A stretch of 64,000 nucleotides of DNA. Origin: UBA6398 sp963644855. Its GTDB lineage: Bacteria; Bacteroidota; Bacteroidia; Bacteroidales; Bacteroidaceae. A program made the position numbers and the translations under genes. The stretch covers positions 1 to 64,000 of the forward strand of contig CAVIQL010000010.1 of the NCBI GenBank assembly GCA_963644855.1. Direction: 5' to 3'. A model generated the notes under the pieces. The model was not told the origin of the DNA. It saw only the letters and a program-made list of their open reading frames with translations, and did not search any database. How positions within the stretch are numbered: position 1 is the first letter of the stretch; the number at the start of each line of letters is the position of its first letter. Below are positions 1 to 8,482 of this stretch, one piece after another.

Positions 1-53
<53 letters not shown>

Positions 54-305
54 ATATCTATTTTATTTCTTTTTCTATACTGAATGTCTGAACCGGCATT
101 ATCGGAATCTCTTTTTCTACCTGTCTGTAATCTATATCTAAACTACAAACGGAATTGACTTCTTGAATTTCTCAACCTTCTACTAAACAACCTCAATAGA
201 CTGCTTGAAAAAGTGAGAACGCTGTATCTGTACTTTCCTGTCTTCTTCGTTTATGTAATTCTCTGTTTGAACTCGTGCCCCGGGCTTCGTTCCCGAAAGC
301 GAGTG
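54..305 (-). other. 16S rRNA leader region
   Basis: Spacer between the rRNA promoter and the mature 16S 5' end, transcribed as the leader of the rRNA precursor. The small open frames on either strand here have no signal peptide, family motif or start context and are not regarded as genes. Confidence 0.7.
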
Positions 306-337
306 CAAAAGTACGGCGACTTTTACAAACTACCAAA
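306..337 (-). promoter_or_regulatory. rRNA operon promoter
   Basis: On the minus strand TTTG (334-337) is followed after 20 bp by TACTTTTG (306-313), a perfect match to the Bacteroidota -33/-7 consensus. The next 220 bp upstream (340-560) is very A/T-rich with A-runs, resembling an UP-like stretch. The same TACTTTTGCACTCGC string recurs in the tRNA-Glu/rpsT promoter at 28995. Confidence 0.85.
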
Positions 338-603
338 CTTTTCAGAAACTTTTTTTCGACTTTTTTCTACACCAAACCACACAAAACATACCAAACACCC
401 CTAAAACCAACACCTTAAATGCACAAAAATATTTTTCAAAAAAACAAACCAAATACCATATTCTCATAACAACACTCTGCTTTTTCCAACCATACCCCGC
501 AAAAATCACAACACATTCCACATACAAAAAAACGACAAAGCCTCGGACTCTAAAATACACCGGACGTAATCACTCAAACAAGAGGTATATGAAAAACTAT
601 AAC

Positions 604-611
604 TAACTTTG
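604..611 (+). promoter_or_regulatory. -7 box of terC
   Basis: TAACTTTG matches the Bacteroidota -7 consensus and implies a leader of about 80 nt before the terC start at 699. No clear -33 TTTG at the usual distance. The leader contains a small ATGCC/GGCAT hairpin near 643-658; no yybP-ykoY-like manganese riboswitch was recognised. Confidence 0.55.
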
Positions 612-698
612 CCCGCAAAACATGCTGCAATGATGGACTAAAATGCCTTTGTGGGCATGCCGCAATCGTTATAAACCTAAAAAGGACATATATATTTT

Positions 699-1790
699 AT
701 GCTACATCTATCTGAAATACTTTTTCTCGGCGGTTTTGTGGTTTTCATTGCCGCTATTCTTGTGCTCGATATGCTGGTAATCGACAAAAAAGCCCATGAG
801 GTTTCTCTCAAAGAGGCTGGTGCATGGACGGCTGTGTGGATTACTCTCGCGCTTGCCTTTTCTGTTTTTCTGTGGTTCCATGGTGATATGGTTCATGGCA
901 TACATAATTTTGCTGATTTGCAGACTGTGGCCACAAAATATGCCAATCATCTCACTTTAAATCCTAATGATTTTGAAGGAAGTTTGCAGAAATACCGCCA
1001 TTATATGACTATATCGTATATATCGGGCTATTTGATTGAAAAAACTTTGTCGGTGGACAATCTTTTTGTGATGATGATGATTTTTACATCGTTTGGAGTT
1101 GGAAAAAACGAGTATCAGCATGTTTTGAATTGGGGTATACTCGGCGCGATAGTGCTTCGTTTTGTGTTCATCTTCATTGGTGCAGCTATCATAAGCCGTT
1201 TCGACTGGATTTTGCTTATTTTCGGTGCGTTTCTCGTGTATAGTGGCATTAAGATGTATCTTGAGCGCGACAAAGAAGAGAGTATTGATGTGAGCAAACA
1301 CCCTATGGTGCGTTTCTTGTCAAAACATTTCCGCGTGTATCCCGCTTTTGTTGGCGACAAGTTCTTTGTGCGTGCAAACAAAACCGAGAATGGTTTCCAA
1401 TTGCCTGATACTGCCGAAAAGATTAAGAAAGGTGTGATTTGCATGACGCCTTTGTTTGTAACGGTATTGGTTATAGAATTCAGCGACCTTATTTTCGCAT
1501 TCGACAGTATCCCCGCAGTTTTTTCGGTGTCGCTCGATCCTTACGTGGTGTTCTTTTCCAATATTTTCGCAATACTTGGTTTGCGCGCCATGTTCTTCCT
1601 TCTCGCTGCAATAGCCGACAAATTCCGTTATCTTAAGGTTGGTGTGTGTGTGTTGTTGCTTTTCATTGGTGTAAAACTGCTTGTGCATAATTTTATACAT
1701 ATCGACGCGGTGCTTTCGTTGGTTATAATTCTTGCGGTGCTTGTTGTGAGCATTGTGGCGTCGCTTGTAGTGCCAGACAAAAAGGCTTAG
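699..1790 (+). CDS. terC: TerC/Alx-family integral membrane protein
   Basis: 363-residue polytopic membrane protein of the TerC family (tellurite-resistance-associated, Alx-like metal ion efflux). Family motifs visible: LDMLVIDKKAHEVS near residue 22, EKTLSVDNLFV near 113, LGAIVLRFVFI near 147, DLIFAFDSIPAVF near 264 with the acidic residues expected to bind cation, and NIFAILGLRAMFFLL near 288. About nine hydrophobic segments; length is normal. The start at 699 lies 14 nt after an AAAGGA stretch. Single-gene unit with its own promoter at 604 and a hairpin terminator at 1824. In the wider family Alx-type members export Mn2+; which metal is handled here cannot be read from sequence. Confidence 0.93.
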   Translation: MLHLSEILFLGGFVVFIAAILVLDMLVIDKKAHEVSLKEAGAWTAVWITLALAFSVFLWFHGDMVHGIHNFADLQTVATKYANHLTLNPNDFEGSLQKYRHYMTISYISGYLIEKTLSVDNLFVMMMIFTSFGVGKNEYQHVLNWGILGAIVLRFVFIFIGAAIISRFDWILLIFGAFLVYSGIKMYLERDKEESIDVSKHPMVRFLSKHFRVYPAFVGDKFFVRANKTENGFQLPDTAEKIKKGVICMTPLFVTVLVIEFSDLIFAFDSIPAVFSVSLDPYVVFFSNIFAILGLRAMFFLLAAIADKFRYLKVGVCVLLLFIGVKLLVHNFIHIDAVLSLVIILAVLVVSIVASLVVPDKKA

Positions 1791-1823
1791 TTTCCGATGA
1801 AGTTGCAAGGCGATAAAACGATA

Positions 1824-1860
1824 AACGGTGTGCGATGAATTTCGTCGCACACCGTTCTTT
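1824..1860. terminator. Bidirectional terminator between terC and the hydrolase gene
   Basis: Perfect 12-bp stem AACGGTGTGCGA (1824-1835) / TCGCACACCGTT (1845-1856) with a 9-nt loop. T-rich runs follow on both sides, so it can serve the convergent genes ending at 1790 and 1892. Confidence 0.85.
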
Positions 1861-1891
1861 ATATATAAGGAAAGCTTTGCGCTACACCCTA

Positions 1892-3112
1892 TTATTTGGT
1901 TTTGAAAATGGCGTAGTTTCCGGGAGTGAGCTTTACCGTTTGTTTTCCAACGCCCAGCTTCTGTGTTTTGCCGCACGGGAAAATGCGCACAACGTCTTCG
2001 CCGAGATAGAAGTCCACGTTTTGCGGAAAGTCGATGCTTCGGTTTACAAACATAACGTATTTGTTTTTCCCGTTTACGAGTTGTGAAACCAAAATTCCCT
2101 CACCATCGCTTTTTATGCTTTGGAATTTTTCGGGCATTTCGCCGAGGGGTTTTGTGCCTTGCGGTATATTTTCGCCCGTATGGCTCACATCGGTGGCCTT
2201 TGCTCCGAGGAATACTTTTGTAAGTCCGTGAATCTCGCGATTTATACGCTTCACCTTATAATATACGCTTGTTTTCTCTCCCCTTTCATCAATTGGTGCG
2301 TTGTGAAAGTTCCATACATCGGTACCGGGATTCCAATATGTAAAATATTGTATGCACTGTGCGCCATAAGCCAAGGCACTGAATGCTTCTACTCTGAGAT
2401 GTGTGTCGTTTGGTATGGGATATGGATTGTGTGCAGTGGAGAGACAGAAAGCCCAGAATGGGTAGCCGCTTTTCAAGCTCACTCTTCTAACCATCTCAAG
2501 ATTGTCGTAGAATTGCGGACGCACCACTATATGATAATTGTCGTCGACAATGGGATAAAAGTCATAGGAAATTTGCGAAATGTTCACCTTGTCCACAAAT
2601 TTCTGCACGTAGTCTTCATAAGATTCTGCCTTTAAATCAGCCGCACTTACTATACTTGGCAAAAGGTTGAGGTACATCAAGTGTTTTTTGTCGGCTGCAT
2701 AGATTCTATCGCGGAATTTGCGCAAATCGTCAAAGCCATCGGTTGTGGGTTCGTCGCGCAAAAACCAGCCGGCAATCGACTTGTCGCCCTTGAAGCGGTT
2801 TACGGTTTCAGTGGTTTGGGTTTCGAGTTCGCCACATGTAACCATTATTTTCACCCCTGTGCCGCGGCATGCCTTCAATCCCTTTTCCAAAGATTCCGCG
2901 TTGGAGAAATGTGAAAACGATATATTGAAACCGGCATCACGAAGTTCCTTGTAGCGCTCGGGAGTAAGGTTTTCGTCGCCCAGCACAGAGAACCACGCAA
3001 GAATCGGAAACTCTTTGCCCGTTGGATTGTGGTATTTAATTCTTTCCTGCGCAAATGCAGGCAATGCAATAAGGATTGCAAGAAACGGAAGAACTACTTT
3101 TCTAATTATCAT
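1892..3112 (-). CDS. Secreted TIM-barrel glycoside-hydrolase-like protein
   Basis: 406 residues from the chosen start MIIRKVVLPFLAILIALPAFA with cleavage before QERIKY. A longer in-frame start at 3202 exists, but the -7 box at 3139-3146 lies inside it, so 3112 is preferred. The body looks like a (beta/alpha)8 hydrolase: FPILAWFSV, GFNISFSHFS, KIMVTCGE, IAGWFLRDEP (candidate acid/base Glu), and SALAYGAQCIQYFTYW near the barrel end, then a small C-terminal beta domain ending TPGNYAIFK. This resembles GH5/GH42-like proteins of Bacteroidales that lack a firm substrate. The specific GH family is an inference. It stands alone, divergent from rnpA. Confidence 0.7.
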   Translation of the reverse strand: MIIRKVVLPFLAILIALPAFAQERIKYHNPTGKEFPILAWFSVLGDENLTPERYKELRDAGFNISFSHFSNAESLEKGLKACRGTGVKIMVTCGELETQTTETVNRFKGDKSIAGWFLRDEPTTDGFDDLRKFRDRIYAADKKHLMYLNLLPSIVSAADLKAESYEDYVQKFVDKVNISQISYDFYPIVDDNYHIVVRPQFYDNLEMVRRVSLKSGYPFWAFCLSTAHNPYPIPNDTHLRVEAFSALAYGAQCIQYFTYWNPGTDVWNFHNAPIDERGEKTSVYYKVKRINREIHGLTKVFLGAKATDVSHTGENIPQGTKPLGEMPEKFQSIKSDGEGILVSQLVNGKNKYVMFVNRSIDFPQNVDFYLGEDVVRIFPCGKTQKLGVGKQTVKLTPGNYAIFKTK

Positions 3113-3138
3113 ATCTATTTGTTTTTTCAAGTCATAAG

Positions 3139-3146
3139 CAAAGGTA
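3139..3146 (-). promoter_or_regulatory. -7 box of the hydrolase gene at 1892-3112
   Basis: The minus strand reads TACCTTTG. A transcription start near 3134 would leave a leader of about 22 nt before the start at 3112, which decides that start over the upstream one. Confidence 0.6.
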
Positions 3147-3245
3147 ATAAAACTTTCGTAAACCGTTTCTACAACACGCCTTTTGGGAGCCACAAAACCC
3201 ATTTTTACAAAAGCGTGATTTACTGCTATTTACACGAAGCCAAAT

Positions 3246-3334
3246 ATTACAAAAATAATAACCGATATTTTTTAAATAATGTCTGACATTGTTTGAAAAA
3301 TGTCTGACATTGTTTTTGCGATATGCCGTGTTGC
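3246..3334. repeat. Three-box 21-bp-period intergenic element, copy 1
   Basis: Boxes AATAACCGATATT (3257-3269), AATGTCTGACATT (3278-3290) and AATGTCTGACATT (3299-3311), each starting 21 bp after the last, joined by TTTAAA-like spacers. The right end reads GCGATATGCC. The stretch 3271-3322 is identical over 52 nt to 48037-48088 (copy 12). Located in the divergent gap between the hydrolase gene and rnpA. Confidence 0.93.
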
Positions 3335-3394
3335 AAAAATCAAGGGCGCAAAACCGTTTTGCCATATGGCTTGCAGTTTTTGCAACAAGCATTG

Positions 3395-3424
3395 TTGGCG
3401 TTACAAGCTAAATATTTAATTTTG
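3395..3424 (+). promoter_or_regulatory. rnpA promoter, predicted leaderless
   Basis: TTG (3395-3397), 19-bp gap, TAATTTTG (3417-3424). Initiation about 5 nt after the -7 box would fall on the rnpA start codon itself (3430). Confidence 0.65.
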
Positions 3425-3429
3425 CATAT

Positions 3430-3879
3430 ATGATTTTCGACCGCAACACATTCCGCAAATACGAACGCCTCACGCTTAAACGCGAAATTGATGCGCTTTT
3501 CACTCCCGGCAGCAAGAGTTTTGCAGCCTATCCGTTGCGTGCCGTTTGTCGCATAAACGATTATGGGAAAGCCGAAGTCAAGGTACTGGTGAGCGTGAGC
3601 AAACGTCATTTTCACGATGCCGCCGACCGCAACCGCGCCAAGCGACAAATACGCGAAGCCTACCGATTGAACAAGAGCATTCTCACAAACGTGGTAAAAG
3701 AGAAGAACGATGCTGCGCCCGAAAACAAACATTCCCTAAACGTAGCTTTCATTTGGTTGTCCGACAAGCCGCAAGATTCCGAACTTGTGGCAAAGAAGAT
3801 GAAAAACCTGCTCCATCGCATAGCCGAAAGCCTGCCCGAAAGTTTTGCAGAAGCACAGGAATACAGCGAAGACGATTAA
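3430..3879 (+). CDS. rnpA: Ribonuclease P protein component
   Basis: 149 residues; the basic protein subunit that helps the RNase P RNA cleave the 5' leader of tRNA precursors. Seen: TFRKYERLTLKREIDALF at the N-terminus, the central strand VLVSVSKRHFHDAADRN and the signature RNRAKRQIREAYR (RNR motif) near residue 70. Slightly longer than the usual 110-130 residues because of a charged C-terminal tail. First gene of rnpA-yidD-tatD-like, with 20 nt to yidD. The start at 3430 gives the normal short N-terminus before TFRK and lies only 5 nt beyond the -7 box, so the mRNA may lack a leader. Confidence 0.95.
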   Translation: MIFDRNTFRKYERLTLKREIDALFTPGSKSFAAYPLRAVCRINDYGKAEVKVLVSVSKRHFHDAADRNRAKRQIREAYRLNKSILTNVVKEKNDAAPENKHSLNVAFIWLSDKPQDSELVAKKMKNLLHRIAESLPESFAEAQEYSEDD

Positions 3880-3899
3880 CAATTCAAAGCAAGACCGTC

Positions 3900-4139
3900 A
3901 TGAAGGCTTTGAAAATGATACGCAGTATTCTTGTAACCCTACTCGTGCTGCCCATAAAGTTCTACCAAAAATTCATATCCCCACTCACTCCCCCCTCTTG
4001 CCGTTTTACGCCCACTTGTTCGCAATATGCTGTGGAAGCTTTGCGTAAACACGGCCCGATAAAAGGGCTTTATCTCGCTATGAAACGCATATTGCGTTGC
4101 CACCCTTGGGGAGGAAGCGGCTACGACCCGGTGCCGTGA
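3900..4139 (+). CDS. yidD: Membrane protein insertion efficiency factor YidD
   Basis: 79-residue protein of the YidD/UPF0161 family, a small membrane-associated factor that aids YidC-dependent insertion. Diagnostic string CRFTPTCSQYAVEAL (about residues 34-48) and the C-terminal RILRCHPWGGSGYDPVP. A short amphipathic N-terminal helix (IRSILVTLLVLPIKFYQKFISP) precedes them. It follows rnpA by 20 nt, the very common rnpA-yidD order, and is followed 14 nt later by the TatD-like gene, so the three are probably one transcript. The open frame extends upstream inside rnpA, but ATG 3900 gives the family length. Confidence 0.95.
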   Translation: MKALKMIRSILVTLLVLPIKFYQKFISPLTPPSCRFTPTCSQYAVEALRKHGPIKGLYLAMKRILRCHPWGGSGYDPVP

Positions 4140-4153
4140 AACCACCACCCCAT

Positions 4154-4780
4154 ATGCTCATCGACATTCATACACATTCGCCAAACAATTTGGCAGACAT
4201 TTCGCTCGTTGACGCAAGCGAGCAAAACGTTGCGCCACATTGTACACCCGATGTGCTTTATAGCATGGGCATTCACCCTTGCAACATTCCCGAAAACCGA
4301 TGCGAAAAAATTGAAATCATTCGCGAGGCATTATATAAGCACCAAATTGCAGCTATTGGCGAATGTGGTTTCGACCGCACCTCAACTTTCCCGATTGAAA
4401 TGCAGAAAGACGTTTTCGACAACCTTTCACGTCTTTCCGTCGAGGCAAACTGCCCGATGATAATACACTGTGTGCGCGCCGCCGACATACTTTTGCAATA
4501 TTCCAACCGCATGCCCGCGCCCGGAATGTGGATAGTACACGGATTTCGAGGCAAACCGGCAGCAATGTTTCAGTTGTTCAACGCCGGATTCTCGATATCT
4601 TTTGGCGCACACTTCAATATAAACAGCCTAAAAGCGTGCCCCGCCGAAAGAATCTTCGTTGAAACCGACACGGCAAGCCATGAAACTTTAACTGAAACCT
4701 ATCTGCGTTGTAGCGAAATGCGAAACGGTAATATCCAAAACGATATAGAACGGAATTTCGCTCGATTGTTTCAGAAATAA
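4154..4780 (+). CDS. TatD-family metal-dependent hydrolase
   Basis: 208 residues from ATG 4154 (MLIDIHTHS); an upstream in-frame start would extend into yidD and is not needed. TatD fold elements: metal-binding HxH in DIHTHS, GIHPCN, GECGFDR (acidic metal ligand), the histidine of MIIHCVRA, VHGFRG, and a late VETD. Members are Mg-dependent deoxyribonuclease-like hydrolases. This is a short member compared with the usual 255-265 residues, typical of a Bacteroidota subgroup without a tested substrate. Third gene of the rnpA operon, 14 nt after yidD. Confidence 0.85.
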   Translation: MLIDIHTHSPNNLADISLVDASEQNVAPHCTPDVLYSMGIHPCNIPENRCEKIEIIREALYKHQIAAIGECGFDRTSTFPIEMQKDVFDNLSRLSVEANCPMIIHCVRAADILLQYSNRMPAPGMWIVHGFRGKPAAMFQLFNAGFSISFGAHFNINSLKACPAERIFVETDTASHETLTETYLRCSEMRNGNIQNDIERNFARLFQK

Positions 4781-4956
4781 GAGTCCCGCAAAGCAAAAAC
4801 AAAGCTATTGCATGGCGACAACCCCTAAAAACAAGCACGCAATACAACTTTTTGACAGAAAACCATCTGAATTGCGTCAGAAAACATTGCCTCTTTGAGA
4901 AATTATAAGTAATATTGCATTCAGAAAAAGACGTAAGCGAAACACTCGCACGAATT

Positions 4957-5961
4957 ATGGTAAAACAAAGTTGGATAGAAAAAGGATTTGCCGACGAGCC
5001 AATTCCCGCAGGTATTGATCTCGCGCAAGAAATACGCCGCATGTGCAAAGAGAAAAACGCCGTGGTGTTGGCACATTACTATACCATTGGCGCAATACAA
5101 GACGTTGCCGATTTTGTAGGCGACAGTCTGGCACTTGCACAAAAGGCTGCAAAAACCAACGCAAAGATTATCGTAATGTGTGGCGTGAATTTTATGGCTG
5201 AAACCAATAAGATTTTGTGCCCCGACAAGCTTGTTTTGCTTCCCGACCTTAATTCGCATTGCTCGCTGGCTGAGAGTTGCCCCGCCGACAAGTTTGAGGA
5301 ATTTGTAAAGGCACACCCCGACCACCAAGTATTGTCGTACGTAAACACAACTGCGGCAGTAAAAGCTTTAACAGACGTTGTTGTTACATCGGGGAACGCA
5401 AAAGAAATTGTAGAAAGCTTTCCAAAAGATGCAAAACTGATTTTCGGTCCAGATTATAACCTTGGAAATTACATAAACTCCATTACCGGACGAAACATGT
5501 TGCTTTGGAATGGCGCGTGCGACGTACATGAACGTTTTTCGGTCGAGAAAATCGCAACATTAAAGGCACAATATCCAAAAGCAGAAATATTGGCGCACCC
5601 AGAATGTAAGGGAGCGGTTTTAAAGGTTGCAGATTTCGTGGGTTCAACAGCTGCTTTGCTGAAACACGCAAAAGAAAGTGAGGTAACAGAATTCCTTGTG
5701 GCAACAGAGAGTGGCATACTTCACGAGATGCAGAAGTCTTGTCCGGAAAAGAAATTCATTCCTGTTCCGCCAGACGACAGTACTTGCGCTTGCAACGAGT
5801 GCGGATATATGCGCCTTAATACTTTGGCGAAACTTTATAATTGTTTGAAATACGAATGGCCCGCCGTTGACGTGAGCAAGGAAGTTGCAGAAAAAGCAGT
5901 GAAACCGATAATTCGTATGCTTGATATTAGTGCAAAGAATAATCTTGGGGTAAAAAATTAA
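4957..5961 (+). CDS. nadA: Quinolinate synthase
   Basis: 334 residues. NadA condenses iminoaspartate with dihydroxyacetone phosphate to quinolinate in de novo NAD synthesis and carries a [4Fe-4S] cluster. Seen: VVLAHYYTIGAIQDVADFVGDSLALAQ, IIVMCGVNFMAET (first cluster Cys), the pseudo-repeats FGPDYNLGNYI and LWNGACDVHERF (second Cys), AHPECKGAV, VATESGILHEM and the C-terminal CACNECGYMRLNTL. ATG 4957 gives the family length; a TTG start at 4915 would add 14 residues of no family similarity and is rejected. No nadB or nadC neighbour in the window, so it is a single-gene unit. Confidence 0.95.
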   Translation: MVKQSWIEKGFADEPIPAGIDLAQEIRRMCKEKNAVVLAHYYTIGAIQDVADFVGDSLALAQKAAKTNAKIIVMCGVNFMAETNKILCPDKLVLLPDLNSHCSLAESCPADKFEEFVKAHPDHQVLSYVNTTAAVKALTDVVVTSGNAKEIVESFPKDAKLIFGPDYNLGNYINSITGRNMLLWNGACDVHERFSVEKIATLKAQYPKAEILAHPECKGAVLKVADFVGSTAALLKHAKESEVTEFLVATESGILHEMQKSCPEKKFIPVPPDDSTCACNECGYMRLNTLAKLYNCLKYEWPAVDVSKEVAEKAVKPIIRMLDISAKNNLGVKN

Positions 5962-6076
5962 TTCCATGGTAAACTGACGGTTTATTCCTACCTTTTATGT
6001 AACCGTCCGCATTCTTTGAACAAAGGGAAAGATTGGTCTTAATTTTTTTTTTCATATTTATTTTATGAAGGATGGG
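5962..6076 (+). other. nadA 3' region with two hairpins
   Basis: Contains GACGGTT/AACCGTC (5976-5982/6001-6007), a CTTTG/CAAAG mini-hairpin (6014-6025), then AAGATTGGTCTTAA and a run of ten T. The hairpin plus T-run could be a first nadA terminator. No reading frame is supported. Confidence 0.4.
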
Positions 6077-6108
6077 CCTCCGGAGAAATCCGGAGGTCTT
6101 TTATTTGT
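6077..6108 (+). terminator. Terminator downstream of nadA
   Basis: Perfect 8-bp stem CCTCCGGA / TCCGGAGG with a GAAA tetraloop (6077-6096) followed by TCTTTTATTTG. Confidence 0.85.
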
Positions 6109-6190
6109 TTACAACCCATACAGCCTTAAAAGCACCCATTGTTTTCACGGCTTTGCAAGACGTTGTTTTTCTAACATATACAAGCCGTAA

Positions 6191-6264
6191 GATTTCAAGG
6201 CATCTAATTTTAATTTCATGACTTGGAATTAAAATTACATCGGACCTCGTTTTTACGACATCGG
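6191..6264. repeat. Intergenic hairpin module (Y type), copy 2
   Basis: AAGGCATCTAATTTTAATTTC...TTGGAATTAAAATTA, then the CCTCGTTTTTACGAC end. It is in the opposite orientation to the other Y modules and lacks the three-box part. It lies between the convergent nadA and ybeY terminators. Confidence 0.75.
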
Positions 6265-6271
6265 ATTTCGC

Positions 6272-6309
6272 GAAAACATAACGCCTTGTTGCAAAAAACA
6301 ACAAGGCGT
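6272..6309 (-). terminator. Terminator of the ybjQ-rnhB-ruvB-ybeY operon
   Basis: Perfect 11-bp stem ACGCCTTGTTG (6281-6291) / CAACAAGGCGT (6299-6309), loop of 7. On the minus strand it is followed by TATGTTTTCG. Confidence 0.75.
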
Positions 6310-6345
6310 CAATGTGTAAATATTTGCGTTTTTAGAGTGGGAAGG

Positions 6346-6762
6346 TCAAACTTTGCGCAAAGCGAGTGCCGCATTTTCTGCGGCTTCCATTATCTCGCGT
6401 TCGCCAGGTCCTTTGTCGTTTATTCCACATAGATGAAGAATGCCGTGAATTACCACTCTATCGAATTCATCTTCGTATGAAGGGGCAAACTGTTCGGCAT
6501 TTGTGCGCACAGTGTCAAGACTTATTATTATATCGCCGTTTATGGTTTTTCCCTCATCGTTGTCAAAGGTGATGACATCTGTAAAATAATCATGCCCAAG
6601 GAACTTGCGATTGTAATCAAGTATTGTTGCGTCATCGCAAAACATATAGTTTACGTTTCCTATCACACGTCCGTGGCACAAAGCCACACGTTCTATCCAA
6701 TCATAATAGTCAAAGCGCGTGAGCGGCGGCATATCGATTGCTGTAGAATTGAATGTAATCAT
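6346..6762 (-). CDS. ybeY: Endoribonuclease YbeY (16S rRNA maturation)
   Basis: 138 residues. YbeY is a zinc endoribonuclease needed for 16S rRNA 3'-end maturation and ribosome quality control. The zinc site is intact: HGILHLCGINDKGPGEREIM near residues 105-124, matching HGxLHLxGxDH with the third ligand as Asp, as in some Bacteroidota. The preceding strand DYFTDVITFDND is also typical. Last gene of a minus-strand operon, 17 nt after ruvB, with a terminator at 6272-6309. Confidence 0.93.
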   Translation of the reverse strand: MITFNSTAIDMPPLTRFDYYDWIERVALCHGRVIGNVNYMFCDDATILDYNRKFLGHDYFTDVITFDNDEGKTINGDIIISLDTVRTNAEQFAPSYEDEFDRVVIHGILHLCGINDKGPGEREIMEAAENAALALRKV

Positions 6763-6779
6763 TTGTCTGTGCTTACTTG

Positions 6780-7820
6780 TTATTCAAAAAGCGATGGTTC
6801 GCTGCCTCTATGCAATGCCGTTCGTCCAAGATGGCGATATGCAAGGTCGGTAACCTCTCTGCCGCGCGGAGTGCGCACTATGAAACCTTCTTTGATAAGA
6901 AACGGCTCGTAAACTTCCTCTACCGTTCCGGCATCTTCGCCTATCGCCGTGGCTATAGTGGATATTCCCACGGGGCCTCCCTTGAACTTATCTATTATAG
7001 TGGTCAGAATTTTATTATCAATCTCATCAAGACCGTAACGATCTATGTTCAGAGCTTCGAGAGCTACTTTAGCAATCTCCAGATTTATTTTGCCCGTGCC
7101 CTTAACCTCGGCAAAATCCCTCACACGCCTAAGCAACGCGTTGGCAATACGAGGTGTGCCGCGACTACGCGAGGCAATTTCGCCGGCAGCATCGAAGTCG
7201 ATTTCCACATTCAGTATATTTGCCGAACGAACCACTATTGCCGACAAAACCGAGGCGTCATAGTATTCCAAATGTAGGTTGATACCAAAACGCGCACGCA
7301 AAGGAGCTGTAAGAAGTCCACTCCGCGTTGTCGCTCCAATGAGAGTGAACGGATTAAGATTGATTTGAACGCTACGGGCCGAGGGACCTTTGTCAATCAT
7401 AATGTCAATGCGGAAATCTTCCATGGCGGAATACAAATATTCTTCGACCACGGGCGCAAGGCGATGGATTTCGTCGATAAACAATACGTCGTTGGGTTCA
7501 AGCGAAGTGAGAAGTCCTGCAAGATCTCCCGGTTTGTCGAGCACAGGTCCTGAGGTTAATTTAAAACCAACGCCGAGTTCGTTTGCGATAATGTTTGAAA
7601 GCGTGGTTTTACCCAATCCCGGAGGTCCGTGAAGCAGAGTATGATCGAGCGGTTCGCCTCTTCGTCGCGCCGCTTCCACGAATACGCGCAAATTGTCCAC
7701 CACTTTGTTTTGCCCCGAAAAGTCGTTGAACCGCAAAGGGCGCAAGGTGTTTTCGTAGTCTCGCTCGGCGGGTGTACCAGTCTGCTCGGTGCGTATATCA
7801 AAAGTATCGTTGTCCATCAA
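6780..7820 (-). CDS. ruvB: Holliday junction branch-migration ATPase RuvB
   Basis: 346 residues, standard length. RuvB forms the hexameric motor that drives Holliday junction migration with RuvA before RuvC cleavage. Seen in order: LRPLRFNDFSGQNKV, Walker A HGPPGLGKTTLS near residue 65, Walker B DVLFIDEIHRL near 113, sensor region LIGATTRSGLLTAPLRARFG near 159, the RGTPRIANALLRRVRDF lid domain, and the C-terminal winged helix ending PRGREVTDLAYRHLG. Between rnhB (27 nt upstream) and ybeY (17 nt downstream). ruvA and ruvC are not in the window. Confidence 0.97.
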   Translation of the reverse strand: MMDNDTFDIRTEQTGTPAERDYENTLRPLRFNDFSGQNKVVDNLRVFVEAARRRGEPLDHTLLHGPPGLGKTTLSNIIANELGVGFKLTSGPVLDKPGDLAGLLTSLEPNDVLFIDEIHRLAPVVEEYLYSAMEDFRIDIMIDKGPSARSVQINLNPFTLIGATTRSGLLTAPLRARFGINLHLEYYDASVLSAIVVRSANILNVEIDFDAAGEIASRSRGTPRIANALLRRVRDFAEVKGTGKINLEIAKVALEALNIDRYGLDEIDNKILTTIIDKFKGGPVGISTIATAIGEDAGTVEEVYEPFLIKEGFIVRTPRGREVTDLAYRHLGRTALHRGSEPSLFE

Positions 7821-7847
7821 TTGTATGTTTGTTTTTGTGGGGTGTTG

Positions 7848-8462
7848 CTATTCGTCGAATTCAAAAGGTATCTGCGGCTCATCTTGTGGGAGCAGGGTAA
7901 AACTGCGCCGGTGATAGGGCGTGATGCCGTGCTTACGTATTGCGTTGCGTTGCTCAATGGTGGGATAGCCTTTGTTTTTGTTCCACAAATATTGGGGATA
8001 TTCTTTGGCTATACGCTCCATGTAGTCGTCGCGATAGGTTTTGGCAAGAATCGAAGCCGCAGCAATCGAAAGATATTTGCCATCGCCTTTTATTATAGTG
8101 GTATGCGGAACTTTTCCATAGGGTTTAAATCGGTTTCCATCAACTATCACAGCTTGCGGACGCACTTTTAGTTTATCCAAGGCGCGATGCATTGCCAATA
8201 TCGAGGCATTGAGTATGTTTATTTCATCGATTTCTTGTGGCAACACTTCGCCTACCGCCCACGCCAATGCGTTTTGTTCAATCTCTTCGCGCAAGGCGTA
8301 GCGTTTTTTTGCCGTGAGTTTTTTTGAATCCTTGATTTCGGCGTTTTCATATCCTTCGGGAAATATCACGGCTGCGGCAAACACACTGCCAGCAAGGCAA
8401 CCTCGCCCTGCTTCATCGCAGCCTGCCTCGAATTCCACGTTATGATATTTTGCCAAAAGCAT
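7848..8462 (-). CDS. rnhB: Ribonuclease HII
   Basis: 204 residues. RNase HII removes single ribonucleotides and RNA primers from DNA. Catalytic DEDD residues recognisable: GCDEAGRG (Asp-Glu, residues 15-16), VIVDGNRF (Asp near 112) and the downstream acidic residue in KTYRDDYM. KGDGKYLSIAAASILAK is the family signature. Start ATG 8462; 20 nt downstream of ybjQ and 27 nt upstream of ruvB. Confidence 0.96.
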   Translation of the reverse strand: MLLAKYHNVEFEAGCDEAGRGCLAGSVFAAAVIFPEGYENAEIKDSKKLTAKKRYALREEIEQNALAWAVGEVLPQEIDEINILNASILAMHRALDKLKVRPQAVIVDGNRFKPYGKVPHTTIIKGDGKYLSIAAASILAKTYRDDYMERIAKEYPQYLWNKNKGYPTIEQRNAIRKHGITPYHRRSFTLLPQDEPQIPFEFDE

Positions 8463-8482
8463 TGCCGTAGTTTTTTTGTGTG

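Noticed and set aside
213..560. Small frames on both strands upstream of the 16S gene
   Set aside because: They lie in the A/T-rich promoter and leader region of the rRNA, overlap each other and show no signal peptide, family motif or start context.
612..698. Manganese riboswitch ahead of terC
   Set aside because: Only a small 5-bp hairpin is visible; the conserved yybP-ykoY loops were not found.
3113..3202. Longer start for the hydrolase at 1892
   Set aside because: A -7 promoter box lies within the extension and the internal Met begins a textbook signal peptide.
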